This document shows, in pieces, positions 1 through 5,894 of a stretch of 10,658 nt of DNA. The stretch is taken from the NCBI GenBank assembly GCA_902762335.1, contig CACWNZ010000099.1:1-10658 (forward strand). Direction: 5' to 3'. The position numbers were made by a program, and so were the translations under genes. The notes under the pieces were generated by a model that did no database searches, was not told where the DNA came from, and worked only from the letters and a program-made list of their open reading frames with translations. Numbering within the stretch: position 1 is the first letter of the stretch; each line of letters opens with the position of its first letter. Origin of the DNA: an uncultured Ruminococcus sp. GTDB lineage: Bacteria; Bacillota; Clostridia; Oscillospirales; Acutalibacteraceae.

Positions 1-399
1 GCCATGATAGCCCCTGCAAAGATATTCATTATGCTGGGCATGAATGATATAGGAATGTACGGGGTAGACGGCGCAGTTGAAGCAATGAAGGTCGTTACCG
101 CAAGGATAGCGTCAAAATGCCCCGATGCGGTGATATACGTTCAGTCCGTCACTCCTATGCTTGAGAATATGCAGCTCCGTGACCTGAACAACAGGACTAT
201 AGCAGAGTTCAATTCAAAGCTGCAGCCTGTCTGCAATGAGAGGGGCTATATCTATCTCGACGTTGCTTCCGCTATGGACGACGGCAGGGGAAACCTCGTT
301 TATGAATACTGCGGCGACCCCACCGCAATGGGACTGCATTTTTCTGACAAGGGCTGTGAGGTCTGGGTGGATTATCTCAAGACCCACGTTGCCCGATAA
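1..399 (+). CDS. SGNH/GDSL-type hydrolase, C-terminal part (5' truncated by window edge)
   Basis: Open from the left edge (codon 1 is GCC) to a TAA, so the true start and the catalytic-serine GDS block lie outside the window. The visible 132 codons contain the block-III signature of SGNH hydrolases (MLGMNDIG, G-x-N-D) near the start, and a late block ending in G-L-H-F about 20 residues before the C-terminus. The family normally has Asp-x-x-His here; this protein has Met at that Asp position and an Asp seven residues before the His, so the catalytic Asp may be displaced. SGNH enzymes are Ser/His esterases that often remove acetyl or acyl groups from glycans. The next gene follows after 30 bp and the cluster continues into an MBOAT and a DHHW gene, so a role in envelope glycan acylation or deacylation is inferred. 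Family assignment is firm; substrate is unknown. Confidence 0.85.
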   Translation, partial: AMIAPAKIFIMLGMNDIGMYGVDGAVEAMKVVTARIASKCPDAVIYVQSVTPMLENMQLRDLNNRTIAEFNSKLQPVCNERGYIYLDVASAMDDGRGNLVYEYCGDPTAMGLHFSDKGCEVWVDYLKTHVAR

Positions 400-429
400 A
401 AAACGATAAAACCGAAAGGAAGGATAATA

Positions 430-942
430 ATGAAAAAAATACTTTTAGTGCTCGCTTCGGCGGCTGTTATGCTTTCACTCTGCGCCTGCGGCGAAAATAA
501 TGAAAGCGGGACCGAGGATAAAAGCGCGTCAGGCTCGTCTGTAGTATCTGTTGCTTCGGGCAGCCTGAAGGATGCTGCCGAAAGGGTAAACACTGAGATA
601 AAGTTCCCCTCTGAAACGGCAGCCTATACCGATAGAAGGCTCAGCAGGAATTTCGGTATAGAAGCAGATAAAATAGAGGATTTTGCAGGCTATTACTGCA
701 GTGACGGCGTAAATCAGGAGCAGTTCATCTACATCAGGGCAAAGACTGACGATGACGTTCAGTTCATAAAGGATAAGCTGCAGGCTCATCTTGATTCGGT
801 ATATAACGTCATAAAGAACTATACTCCCGAGCAGGCGGCAATAATCGAAAAGGCGACCGTTGACGTCAACGGTAAGTACGTCTCTCTTGTCATTTCGGCA
901 AACGCCGATCAGATCAAGGCGATCTTTAATGAGGTAATGTGA
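430..942 (+). CDS. DUF4358 family lipoprotein
   Basis: This 170-residue protein starts at an ATG with a good AAAGGAAGGA site about 6 bp upstream. Its N-terminus is a lipoprotein signal: MKK, a hydrophobic stretch, then a lipobox L17-C18-A19-C20, predicting cleavage before Cys20 and a lipid anchor on the outer face of the membrane. A Ser/Gly/Glu-rich linker follows (about 21-50), then a compact mixed alpha/beta domain matching my memory of DUF4358, including a Y-Y-C-S-D-G-V segment near residue 97 and a stretch rich in charged helices to the end. Function is not established for this family. It lies 30 bp after the SGNH gene and 29 bp before the MBOAT start, so it is almost certainly co-transcribed and probably an extracellular accessory of the O-acylation module. 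The DUF number is from pattern recognition rather than a search. Confidence 0.8.
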   Translation: MKKILLVLASAAVMLSLCACGENNESGTEDKSASGSSVVSVASGSLKDAAERVNTEIKFPSETAAYTDRRLSRNFGIEADKIEDFAGYYCSDGVNQEQFIYIRAKTDDDVQFIKDKLQAHLDSVYNVIKNYTPEQAAIIEKATVDVNGKYVSLVISANADQIKAIFNEVM

Positions 943-971
943 TATTCTGAATTATTACGGGGTGTTTGCTC

Positions 972-2198
972 TTGGTTTTTTCAAGCTTTATCTTCCTGTT
1001 CATGTTTCTGCCGATAACGCTTTTTCTGTATTATATTACACCGAGGCGTTTCAGAAATCTGACGCTTTTTGTCGTTGATCTTGTATTTTATTCGTGGGGC
1101 GAGCCTATGCTCGTCCTGCTCATGCTCACCTCTGTGCTCATCAACTACGTATCAGCTATCCTGATAGGCATCAACCGCGAAAAAAAGGCTCTTGCAAGGA
1201 CTGTCTTCGTTATTTCGATAATCCTGAATCTCGGTCTGCTGGGCTTCTTCAAGTACGTCGGCTTTATCGGGGAAACACTCAATTTCGTTCTGCCCTTCCT
1301 TGATCTGCCCGTTCTTGAGGTCTCGCTGCCTATCGGCATCTCCTTCTATACCTTCCAGACGATGTCCTACACGCTCTTCCTTATCGGTCTTTCAAAGAAG
1401 GTGCTCATAGCCAACGAAATGGGCGCCTTGTGGGACGCGGTCAGAGAGAGCGGCTCTCAGTCGGGCGCATTGGGCGCATGGGTGGGCATAACAGCCTATA
1501 CCTTCCAGATATATTTTGATTTCAGCGGATATTCCGATATGGCAATAGGTCTTGGCAGAATGTTCGGCTTTGAATTCATGAAGAACTTTGACTACCCATA
1601 TATCTCAAAGAGCATAACGGAGTTCTGGAGAAGATGGCACATCTCTCTCGGCACATGGTTCCGCGAATACGTATACATACCCCTGGGCGGCAACAGAAAG
1701 GGGCTTGGCAGACAGATCATAAATATAGGCGTCGTATGGTTCCTTACGGGTCTGTGGCACGGTGCAAGCTGGAACTTCGTTCTGTGGGGCGTATACTTCG
1801 GCATAATTCTGGTTATCGAAAAGTCGTTTATGCTCAAGCTCCTCAAAAAAGCTCCCGCCGTTGTTTCGCACCTGTATTCTCTTATTCTTATAGTATTCGG
1901 CTGGGTGCTGTTCTATTTCGAGAATATGTCCGACATGGGCGTATTCATAGCAAGGCTGTTCGGCGCAGACGGCTTTATGATGCACGGCAGCATCGTTTCG
2001 TGCATAACAGGCTATATCCCGCTGCTGATAGCCGCAGCGCTTGTTTCTACGCCGCTGTTCTCGTTTATCTATCACAAGATAAAGAGCAGAGCCGTCACCG
2101 CTGTTATCGATAACGCGGGAAGCATAGCCGCTCTGCTGCTCTGTACGGCATCGCTCGCAAGCAGCGCGTACAACCCCTTCCTGTATTTCAAATTCTGA
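972..2198 (+). CDS. MBOAT family O-acyltransferase (AlgI/DltB-like), with internal deletion
   Basis: Polytopic membrane protein of the AlgI/DltB branch, which moves acyl (usually acetyl) groups across the membrane onto surface polymers. I chose the TTG at 972: it gives the usual N-terminus MVFSSFIFLF and sits 7 bp after a GGGGTG site (959-964). A TTG at 966 is too close to that site. Recognisable blocks are PIGISFYTFQTMSY (about 120-133), GLSKKVLIAN, FDFSGYSDMAIGLGRMFG, the hallmark FWRRWHISLGTWFREYVYIPLGG (from about 218) and WHGASWN with the conserved His near residue 263. The 408 residues are short against a usual 460-475. MSYT at about 131-134 runs straight into LFLIGLSKK, whereas relatives have about 60 residues between these blocks, including a VDVYRG-like strand and the PQL(I/V)AGPI segment. 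The reading frame is kept, but the protein is probably non-functional if the sequence is right. It is 14 bp from the DHHW gene. Confidence 0.9.
   Translation: MVFSSFIFLFMFLPITLFLYYITPRRFRNLTLFVVDLVFYSWGEPMLVLLMLTSVLINYVSAILIGINREKKALARTVFVISIILNLGLLGFFKYVGFIGETLNFVLPFLDLPVLEVSLPIGISFYTFQTMSYTLFLIGLSKKVLIANEMGALWDAVRESGSQSGALGAWVGITAYTFQIYFDFSGYSDMAIGLGRMFGFEFMKNFDYPYISKSITEFWRRWHISLGTWFREYVYIPLGGNRKGLGRQIINIGVVWFLTGLWHGASWNFVLWGVYFGIILVIEKSFMLKLLKKAPAVVSHLYSLILIVFGWVLFYFENMSDMGVFIARLFGADGFMMHGSIVSCITGYIPLLIAAALVSTPLFSFIYHKIKSRAVTAVIDNAGSIAALLLCTASLASSAYNPFLYFKF
1371..1377 (+). other. Apparent in-frame deletion junction in the MBOAT gene
   Basis: The ACG codon at 1371 belongs to the end of the FYTFQTMSYT block, and the following codons belong to the (F)LIGLSKKVLIAN block. 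In full-length AlgI/DltB relatives these blocks are about 60 residues apart. The missing stretch must be a multiple of three bases, about 180 bp. The exact breakpoint cannot be placed without an intact homologue. Confidence 0.7.
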
Positions 2199-2212
2199 AC
2201 ACGGAGGTAAAT

Positions 2213-3352
2213 ATGAGACCTGCAAAATTATTAAAATATCTGCCCGCATTCATTTTCTGCGGCTTTATCTTCGTTTTCATGATACTGTGGTTCGCTCTTC
2301 CGAAGGAAAGCTATTCCTCTCAGGAGAAGAGAATGCTTGCCGAATTTCCCGAGCTGAATGCGGGTACTCTGTTCAGCGGGGATTTTCAGAAGAGCCTTGA
2401 CGAATATATGTCCGACCATATCCCCGCAAGGAATTTCTTTGTCGGGCTGAATGCCGACTTCGAGCTTGCCTCGGGCAGAAACGGCTCAAACGGGATATAT
2501 CTCGGCTCTGACGGCTATCTCTTTCCCAAGCCCGCCGTCCGGACAGACCAGCTTATAAACAACGCTCAGTATATAAAGGAGTTTGCCGAGAGCATCGACG
2601 TGCCGGTATATATGACTGTGATACCCTCATCGGGCTATGCAAACAGCTCAAAGCTCCCGCTTATACATGAGGATTACACGGACGCGGAGCTTATCTCGGA
2701 CTTTGCAAAGGGGCTCGGCAGCAGGGTCACCTTTATCGATACCGCGGACGTTCTTATAAGAGAAAGCGCTTTGAAGCAGCTTTATTACAGGACAGACCAC
2801 CACTGGACCTCACGGGGCGCTTACGAATGCTACAAGGCCCTCGGCAAAAAAATGGGCTTTGAGCCTGTGCCTGAGAGCGAATTCTCAGTCGAAACGGTAA
2901 CGGGCTTTTACGGAACCTCATACTCCAAGAGCGCGCTCTGGTTCGTTTCTCCCGACAAGATAGAGCTGTGGCACAATACGCGTCAGTCAAAGGATGCCGT
3001 GACAGTGGAGATAAAGGACGGCAGCGACATCAAGACCAATAACGGCTATTTCTTCAGGGAACGCCTTGAAGAGGACGATAAATACCCTGTCTTTGTTGAC
3101 GGAAACCACAGTCTGGTCAGGATAACCAATACCGATGTCGAGGACGGCACCCTCGTTGTGGTAAAGGATTCCTACGCTCACACGATAGTACCCTTCCTTT
3201 CACAGAACTACAGGAATATCATTATGGCAGACCTGCGCTATTACAAAAAGGACATATCCGACATAGTCAGGTCGGAAAATGCGGACGGAGTGCTGCTGCT
3301 CTATTCCCTCGACAACCTCTCCAACGACCCCTATCTGTCGAACCTGTTTTAA
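2213..3352 (+). CDS. DHHW family protein (AlgX/DltD-like, SGNH-related)
   Basis: This 379-residue protein starts at an ATG 5 bp after GGAGG, 14 bp beyond the MBOAT stop, so it is translated from the same message. One membrane segment at about 8-29 anchors it, with the rest predicted outside. The domain resembles the extracellular partners of MBOAT acyltransferases: a NGIYLGSDGYLF block at about 93-104, the diagnostic D-H-H-W at 195-198, and V-V-V-K-D-S-Y-A-H at 315-323. By analogy with AlgX/AlgJ, whose DTHW motif and a later Ser form the catalytic set, Asp195, His197 and Ser320 are the likely active-site residues. The likely job is passing the acyl group delivered by the MBOAT to an extracellular polymer. 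No internal gap is apparent, unlike in the MBOAT partner. The gene ends on a TAA that overlaps the first copy of the repeat unit found downstream. Confidence 0.88.
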   Translation: MRPAKLLKYLPAFIFCGFIFVFMILWFALPKESYSSQEKRMLAEFPELNAGTLFSGDFQKSLDEYMSDHIPARNFFVGLNADFELASGRNGSNGIYLGSDGYLFPKPAVRTDQLINNAQYIKEFAESIDVPVYMTVIPSSGYANSSKLPLIHEDYTDAELISDFAKGLGSRVTFIDTADVLIRESALKQLYYRTDHHWTSRGAYECYKALGKKMGFEPVPESEFSVETVTGFYGTSYSKSALWFVSPDKIELWHNTRQSKDAVTVEIKDGSDIKTNNGYFFRERLEEDDKYPVFVDGNHSLVRITNTDVEDGTLVVVKDSYAHTIVPFLSQNYRNIIMADLRYYKKDISDIVRSENADGVLLLYSLDNLSNDPYLSNLF

Positions 3353-3366
3353 TTTGGAATGTGGAA
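3353..3366 (+). repeat. Single TTTGGAATGTGGAA repeat unit
   Basis: TTTGGAATGTGGAA directly follows the DHHW stop codon. The TTTGGAATGTGG core recurs at 3433-3444 and, inverted, at 3588-3599, in the arms of the larger inverted-repeat element. It may be a leftover or a solo end of the same repeat family. The stretch 3367-3425 between them has only a weak bulged stem, 3387-3394 with 3401-3407, that could help end transcription. Confidence 0.6.
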
Positions 3367-3425
3367 CCGGCGGCGCGGCTTTCTATCGGGTCATCACTTC
3401 ATGCCCGCGCCCATAATTTATTTAG

Positions 3426-3606
3426 TTTGGAATTTGGAATGTGGGATTTGGAATATCGGTTGCCGCTTGCGCGGCATTATAATATGATCTCGCAGAGGGA
3501 TAAATTCAAATAAATCCATTTGCTATGAACTGTAATTCATCAAAGACTTACTATAATGGAGCGAAGCGACAACAATTATCCCACATTCCACATTCCAAAT
3601 CCCAAA
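3426..3606. repeat. MITE-like imperfect inverted-repeat element
   Basis: The left arm 3426-3468 and the reverse complement of the right arm 3564-3606 align without gaps at about 35 of 43 positions (counted by hand). The arms share the core ATTTGGAATGTGG and end inward in a CGCTT motif. About 95 bp of AT-rich sequence without a gene lies between them. At the inner end of the left arm is a perfect small hairpin TGCCGC-TTGC-GCGGCA (3461-3476). TATAAT sequences occur at 3478-3483 and 3552-3557, without convincing -35 boxes. The whole 181-bp unit could fold into one long stem. This fits a small non-autonomous element or an extragenic palindromic repeat. No target-site duplication is obvious. Confidence 0.65.
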
Positions 3607-3615
3607 TTGATTTAA

Positions 3616-3623
3616 GGGGGGGG
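3616..3623 (+). repeat. Run of eight G forming the ribosome binding site of the DMT transporter
   Basis: Eight consecutive G residues run into AGTGAACGGAATG. The run supplies the purine-rich ribosome binding site, about 9 bp from the ATG at 3634. Homopolymers of this length are prone to slippage in replication and to sequencing errors. Confidence 0.8.
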
Positions 3624-3633
3624 AGTGAACGGA

Positions 3634-4530
3634 ATGCCGAAGCCTGACCGTAAGTATAAGGCTGTTGCCTATATCATCATATCGGCATTCTGCTTTGCCG
3701 TTATGAACCTCTTTGTGCGTATGTCGGGCGACCTGCCTGCATACGAAAAAAGCTTCTTCCGAAACTTCGTGGCGGTGTTCTTTGCCCTCGGAGTGCTGAT
3801 AAAGAAAAAACAGCGCTTCACATGGGGCAAGGGGTGCTTTAAGCTCCTGCTGCTCAGGGCGGGTATCGGTACGGTAGGAATAATCTGCAATTTCTACGCC
3901 CTCGGGCACATACCGCTGTCCGATGCTTCAATACTCAACAAGATGTCGCCCTTCTTCGTGATAATCTTCTCGCTGATAATAATAAAAGAAAGGCTGACCT
4001 TCGTTCAGGGTGCTGTAGTTTTCACTGCGTTTATCGGCAGCCTGTTCGTGATAAAGCCCTCATTTCAGAGCATAGACGTTTTTCCCTCGGCAATAGCGCT
4101 TTTCGGCGGAATGTGCGCGGGCTTTGCCTATACTATGGTGCGTATGCTCGGGCAGAGGGGAGTGCAGGGCTCGGTGACCGTGCTGTTTTTCTCGGGCTTC
4201 TCGTGCCTTTCTATGGTACCCTTCATGCTTGCGGACTTCCGTCCTATGGAATGGCAGCAGCTCCTCATGCTTTTAGGCGCAGGACTTGCCGCAGCGGGCG
4301 GACAGTTCAGCATTACCGCCGCCTATACCTACGCTCCCGCAAGAGAGATCTCGGTATATGATTATTCACAGATAATCTTCGCCACCCTTTTAGGCTTCAT
4401 CTTCCTCGGAGAGATGCCCGACATCTACAGCTTCATCGGCTATATCATAATCTGCTCAATGGCTGTTCTGATGTTTTTCTACAACAAGCGCAGAGACGCA
4501 AGGCTCTCACAGAATAATAAGACGGAATAA
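3634..4530 (+). CDS. DMT superfamily transporter (EamA family)
   Basis: This 298-residue integral membrane protein has about ten hydrophobic segments in two EamA repeats (roughly 10-140 and 150-290). It carries motifs typical of this branch: F-R-N-F-V-A-V-F-F-A in the first repeat, LRAGIGTVGIICNFYAL and SDASILNKMSPFF in the middle, and AAAGGQFSITAAYTYAPA with ISVYDYSQIIFATLLGF in the second. It probably moves a small metabolite or drug across the cytoplasmic membrane, but the substrate cannot be read from sequence. I prefer the ATG at 3634 over the in-frame GTG at 3625, because the G-rich ribosome binding site ends right at 3624. The gene stands alone behind the inverted-repeat element and ends at a strong hairpin. 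Length and domain layout look complete. Confidence 0.9.
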   Translation: MPKPDRKYKAVAYIIISAFCFAVMNLFVRMSGDLPAYEKSFFRNFVAVFFALGVLIKKKQRFTWGKGCFKLLLLRAGIGTVGIICNFYALGHIPLSDASILNKMSPFFVIIFSLIIIKERLTFVQGAVVFTAFIGSLFVIKPSFQSIDVFPSAIALFGGMCAGFAYTMVRMLGQRGVQGSVTVLFFSGFSCLSMVPFMLADFRPMEWQQLLMLLGAGLAAAGGQFSITAAYTYAPAREISVYDYSQIIFATLLGFIFLGEMPDIYSFIGYIIICSMAVLMFFYNKRRDARLSQNNKTE

Positions 4531-4534
4531 AATA

Positions 4535-4567
4535 GGGGACTGCCGCACGATATGCACGGCAGTCCCC
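4535..4567. terminator. Rho-independent terminator between convergent genes
   Basis: A perfect 11-bp stem pairs GGGGACTGCCG (4535-4545) with CGGCAGTCCCC (4557-4567), with an 11-nt loop. It starts 4 bp after the transporter stop and lies 7 bp from the rnhA stop on the other strand. On the minus strand it is followed by TATTTTATT, a U-rich tail. On the plus strand the downstream tail is weaker, so it serves rnhA best and probably both. Confidence 0.85.
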
Positions 4568-4574
4568 GATAGAT

Positions 4575-5012
4575 TTATGAATACTTTTTTGCCTGCGCAA
4601 CGGCAAGCTGATCGCAGCGCTCGTTTTCGGGGTGACCGTTATGACCCCTTACCCAAACTACCGTTACCCTGTGGCGCTCAAGCAGCGAAAGCAGCTCGTC
4701 CCACAGCTCGGGATTCTTTGCAGGCTCCTTGTTGCCCTTTATCCAGCCCCTCAGCTTCCAGCTTTTAGCCCAGCCCTTTGTGATGGCATCGCAGACATAT
4801 TTGGAATCACTCGTCAGAGTGACCTCGCAGGGCTCCTTAAGAGCCTTCAGCCCCTCTATAACGGCGGAAAGCTCCATGCGGTTGTTGGTGGTCTGCGCTT
4901 CACCGCCCGAAAGCTCCTTCTCGTGACCGTTATACCTCAGTATTGCGCCCCAGCCCCCGGGTCCCGGGTTGCCGCTGCAGGCGCCGTCAGTGAACAGCTC
5001 TACCTTTTTCAT
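4575..5012 (-). CDS. rnhA: Ribonuclease HI
   Basis: Cytoplasmic nuclease that cuts the RNA strand of RNA-DNA hybrids, removing primers and R-loops. The 145 residues match the usual length. All key residues are visible: Asp9 (FTDGACSGN), Glu47 (NNRMELSAV), Asp69 (SDSKYV), His124 (RGHNGHPEN) and Asp134 (RCDQLA). The basic handle region (WAKSWKLRGWIKGNK, about 81-95) typical of bacterial type 1 enzymes is present. I chose the ATG at 5012: it gives the standard MKKVELFTDG start and has GGGAGAGG 8 bp upstream. A longer version from an ATG at 5033 would overlap the stop of the upstream gene as ATGA but lacks a ribosome site. It is the second gene of a minus-strand pair, 17 bp after the flavoprotein gene. 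Confidence 0.95.
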   Translation of the reverse strand: MKKVELFTDGACSGNPGPGGWGAILRYNGHEKELSGGEAQTTNNRMELSAVIEGLKALKEPCEVTLTSDSKYVCDAITKGWAKSWKLRGWIKGNKEPAKNPELWDELLSLLERHRVTVVWVRGHNGHPENERCDQLAVAQAKKYS

Positions 5013-5029
5013 GCCTTTTTCCTCTCCCG

Positions 5030-5506
5030 TCATGCTTCGTTTACCCGCTTGCCCGTTATATGCTCGGGTATCAGCGCAAATACGAGAATTCCCGCGCCGA
5101 AGCGTGTGATCTCGTCCTCAATATATTCACTGTCGTCGGTGAATTTATAGCTCAGTCTGCGGCTCATCTCAAGAGCCGTCTCGTGGTCCTCTATAAATCC
5201 GACCGTGCCGAAAACGATAACGCTCCTGAAATCAAGAGCCCACGAGCCCACTTTTCTGCTCCCACCGTCAATAACGCAGAACGATGCCTTGCCGCATTTC
5301 CTGAGGGCGTCTATTTTGTGTCCCGCCTTGCCGCTGTGAAAGTACAGTCTGCCGTCCTCTTCATTATAATAATGGTTTATCGGCAGACCGTAGGGGTAGC
5401 CGTCATCACCTATGACCGACAGCACGCCGCGCTTTTCGCTTTTGAGCAGAGCTATGCACTCGTCCCGTGTAAGCGCCTGTTTTTTTCTTGCCACTTCTCT
5501 GAACAT
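5030..5506 (-). CDS. Pyridoxamine 5'-phosphate oxidase family (FMN-binding split-barrel) protein
   Basis: This 158-residue protein has the split beta-barrel layout of small FMN-binding oxidoreductases related to PNPOx and NimA. Seen are M-F-R-E-V-A-R-K-K at the N-terminus, RGVLSVIGDDGYPYGLPINHYY (about 25-46), LYFHSGKAGHKIDALR with the conserved GHK, SFCVIDGG, FRSVIVFGTVGFIED and a C-terminal PEHITGKRVNEA. Relatives bind FMN and are often annotated as nitroimidazole resistance or general flavoproteins; the substrate here is unknown. The frame is open back to an ATG at 5689. I chose the ATG at 5506 because MFREV is the usual family start, AAAGGGTG lies 6 bp upstream, and a TATAAT promoter sits just before it. 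Its stop overlaps an in-frame upstream ATG of rnhA. Confidence 0.9.
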   Translation of the reverse strand: MFREVARKKQALTRDECIALLKSEKRGVLSVIGDDGYPYGLPINHYYNEEDGRLYFHSGKAGHKIDALRKCGKASFCVIDGGSRKVGSWALDFRSVIVFGTVGFIEDHETALEMSRRLSYKFTDDSEYIEDEITRFGAGILVFALIPEHITGKRVNEA

Positions 5507-5534
5507 TCCCGTCACCCTTTCTTTATCATGTACC

Positions 5535-5563
5535 ATTATACTACAGAACGTCCTTCGCCACAA
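5535..5563 (-). promoter_or_regulatory. Sigma-A-type promoter for the flavoprotein/rnhA pair
   Basis: Reading the minus strand, TTGTGG (5558-5563) is followed after 17 bp by a perfect TATAAT (5535-5540). The leader to the ATG at 5506 is short, about 22 nt, and contains the ribosome site. The -35 box is only a partial match. Confidence 0.65.
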
Positions 5564-5602
5564 GAAGAAAAACGCAGAACGCCTGATAATAATGCGGCTC
5601 GC

Positions 5603-5627
5603 CGGCGCCGGCAAGCTGCCGGAGCCG
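5603..5627. other. GC-rich hairpin
   Basis: The stem CGGC-g-CCGGCA pairs with TGCCGG-a-GCCG around an AGC loop: six inner and four outer pairs with one mismatch. No T-run follows on either strand, so it is not a classic terminator. It lies upstream of both divergent promoters and its role is unknown. Confidence 0.5.
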
Positions 5628-5659
5628 ATTTCGCGTTCAACATCAATTCTAACCCGTAC

Positions 5660-5676
5660 GTATTCGCCGCGAATAC
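5660..5676. promoter_or_regulatory. Perfect 7-bp inverted repeat, possible operator
   Basis: GTATTCG-CCG-CGAATAC is a perfect dyad with a 3-bp centre, about 75 bp upstream of the RNase J -35 box. Size and symmetry fit a dimeric repressor or activator site. Regulator unknown; it could also be a simple hairpin. Confidence 0.35.
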
Positions 5677-5751
5677 AACTATAAAGCATGGTGCGGTCAT
5701 GAAGTATGATATGCCGAAGAAGTAAACGCGCCGGTGAGGAATATTAGTGTA

Positions 5752-5780
5752 TTGACATAAGGGCAAAGTGAGAGTAAAAT
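5752..5780 (+). promoter_or_regulatory. Strong sigma-A promoter for RNase J and genes downstream
   Basis: A consensus TTGACA (5752-5757) is followed after exactly 17 bp by TAAAAT (5775-5780). Transcription should begin near 5787, giving a leader of about 110 nt before the GTG at 5895. It is the only clear promoter seen ahead of the RNase J, gdpP and rplI genes. Confidence 0.8.
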
Positions 5781-5894
5781 AGTCTATATAGTTGTGTTCG
5801 GATGTAATAATATTTCGTTGTGCAAAACGGAATAGAGCAAGGCTAAAAACTCAAAACTATTATTCAAAATAACGAAAAATGGAGGTATTTGTTA

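Larger units (their letters stand above)
5507..5894. other. Divergent intergenic control region
   Basis: This 388-bp stretch holds no convincing gene. From left to right it contains the minus-strand promoter of the flavoprotein/rnhA pair, a GC-rich hairpin (5603-5627), a perfect 7-bp palindromic hairpin (5660-5676), a near-consensus plus-strand promoter (5752-5780) and an AT-rich leader of about 110 nt for RNase J. In the leader, AATAATA-TTTCGTT (5806-5819) could pair with either TATTATT (5859-5865) or AACGAAA (5871-5877), though not both in one nested stem. In such AT-rich sequence this may be chance. Confidence 0.7.

Noticed and set aside
3478..3557. TATAAT sequences in the repeat element as promoters for the transporter
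   Set aside because: Neither TATAAT (3478-3483, 3552-3557) has a plausible -35 box at 16-18 bp, and the AT-rich centre makes chance matches likely.
3426..3606. CRISPR array or insertion sequence
   Set aside because: Only two inverted arms plus one solo unit, no regular spacers and no transposase gene.
5507..5689. N-terminal extension of the flavoprotein back to an ATG at 5689
   Set aside because: The added 61 residues have no family counterpart, and they cover the promoter and the GC-rich hairpin. The ATG at 5506 has the ribosome site and the usual N-terminus.
5060..5725. Plus-strand open frame across the flavoprotein gene and intergenic DNA
   Set aside because: Overlaps a well-supported minus-strand gene, has no family resemblance and spans the hairpins.
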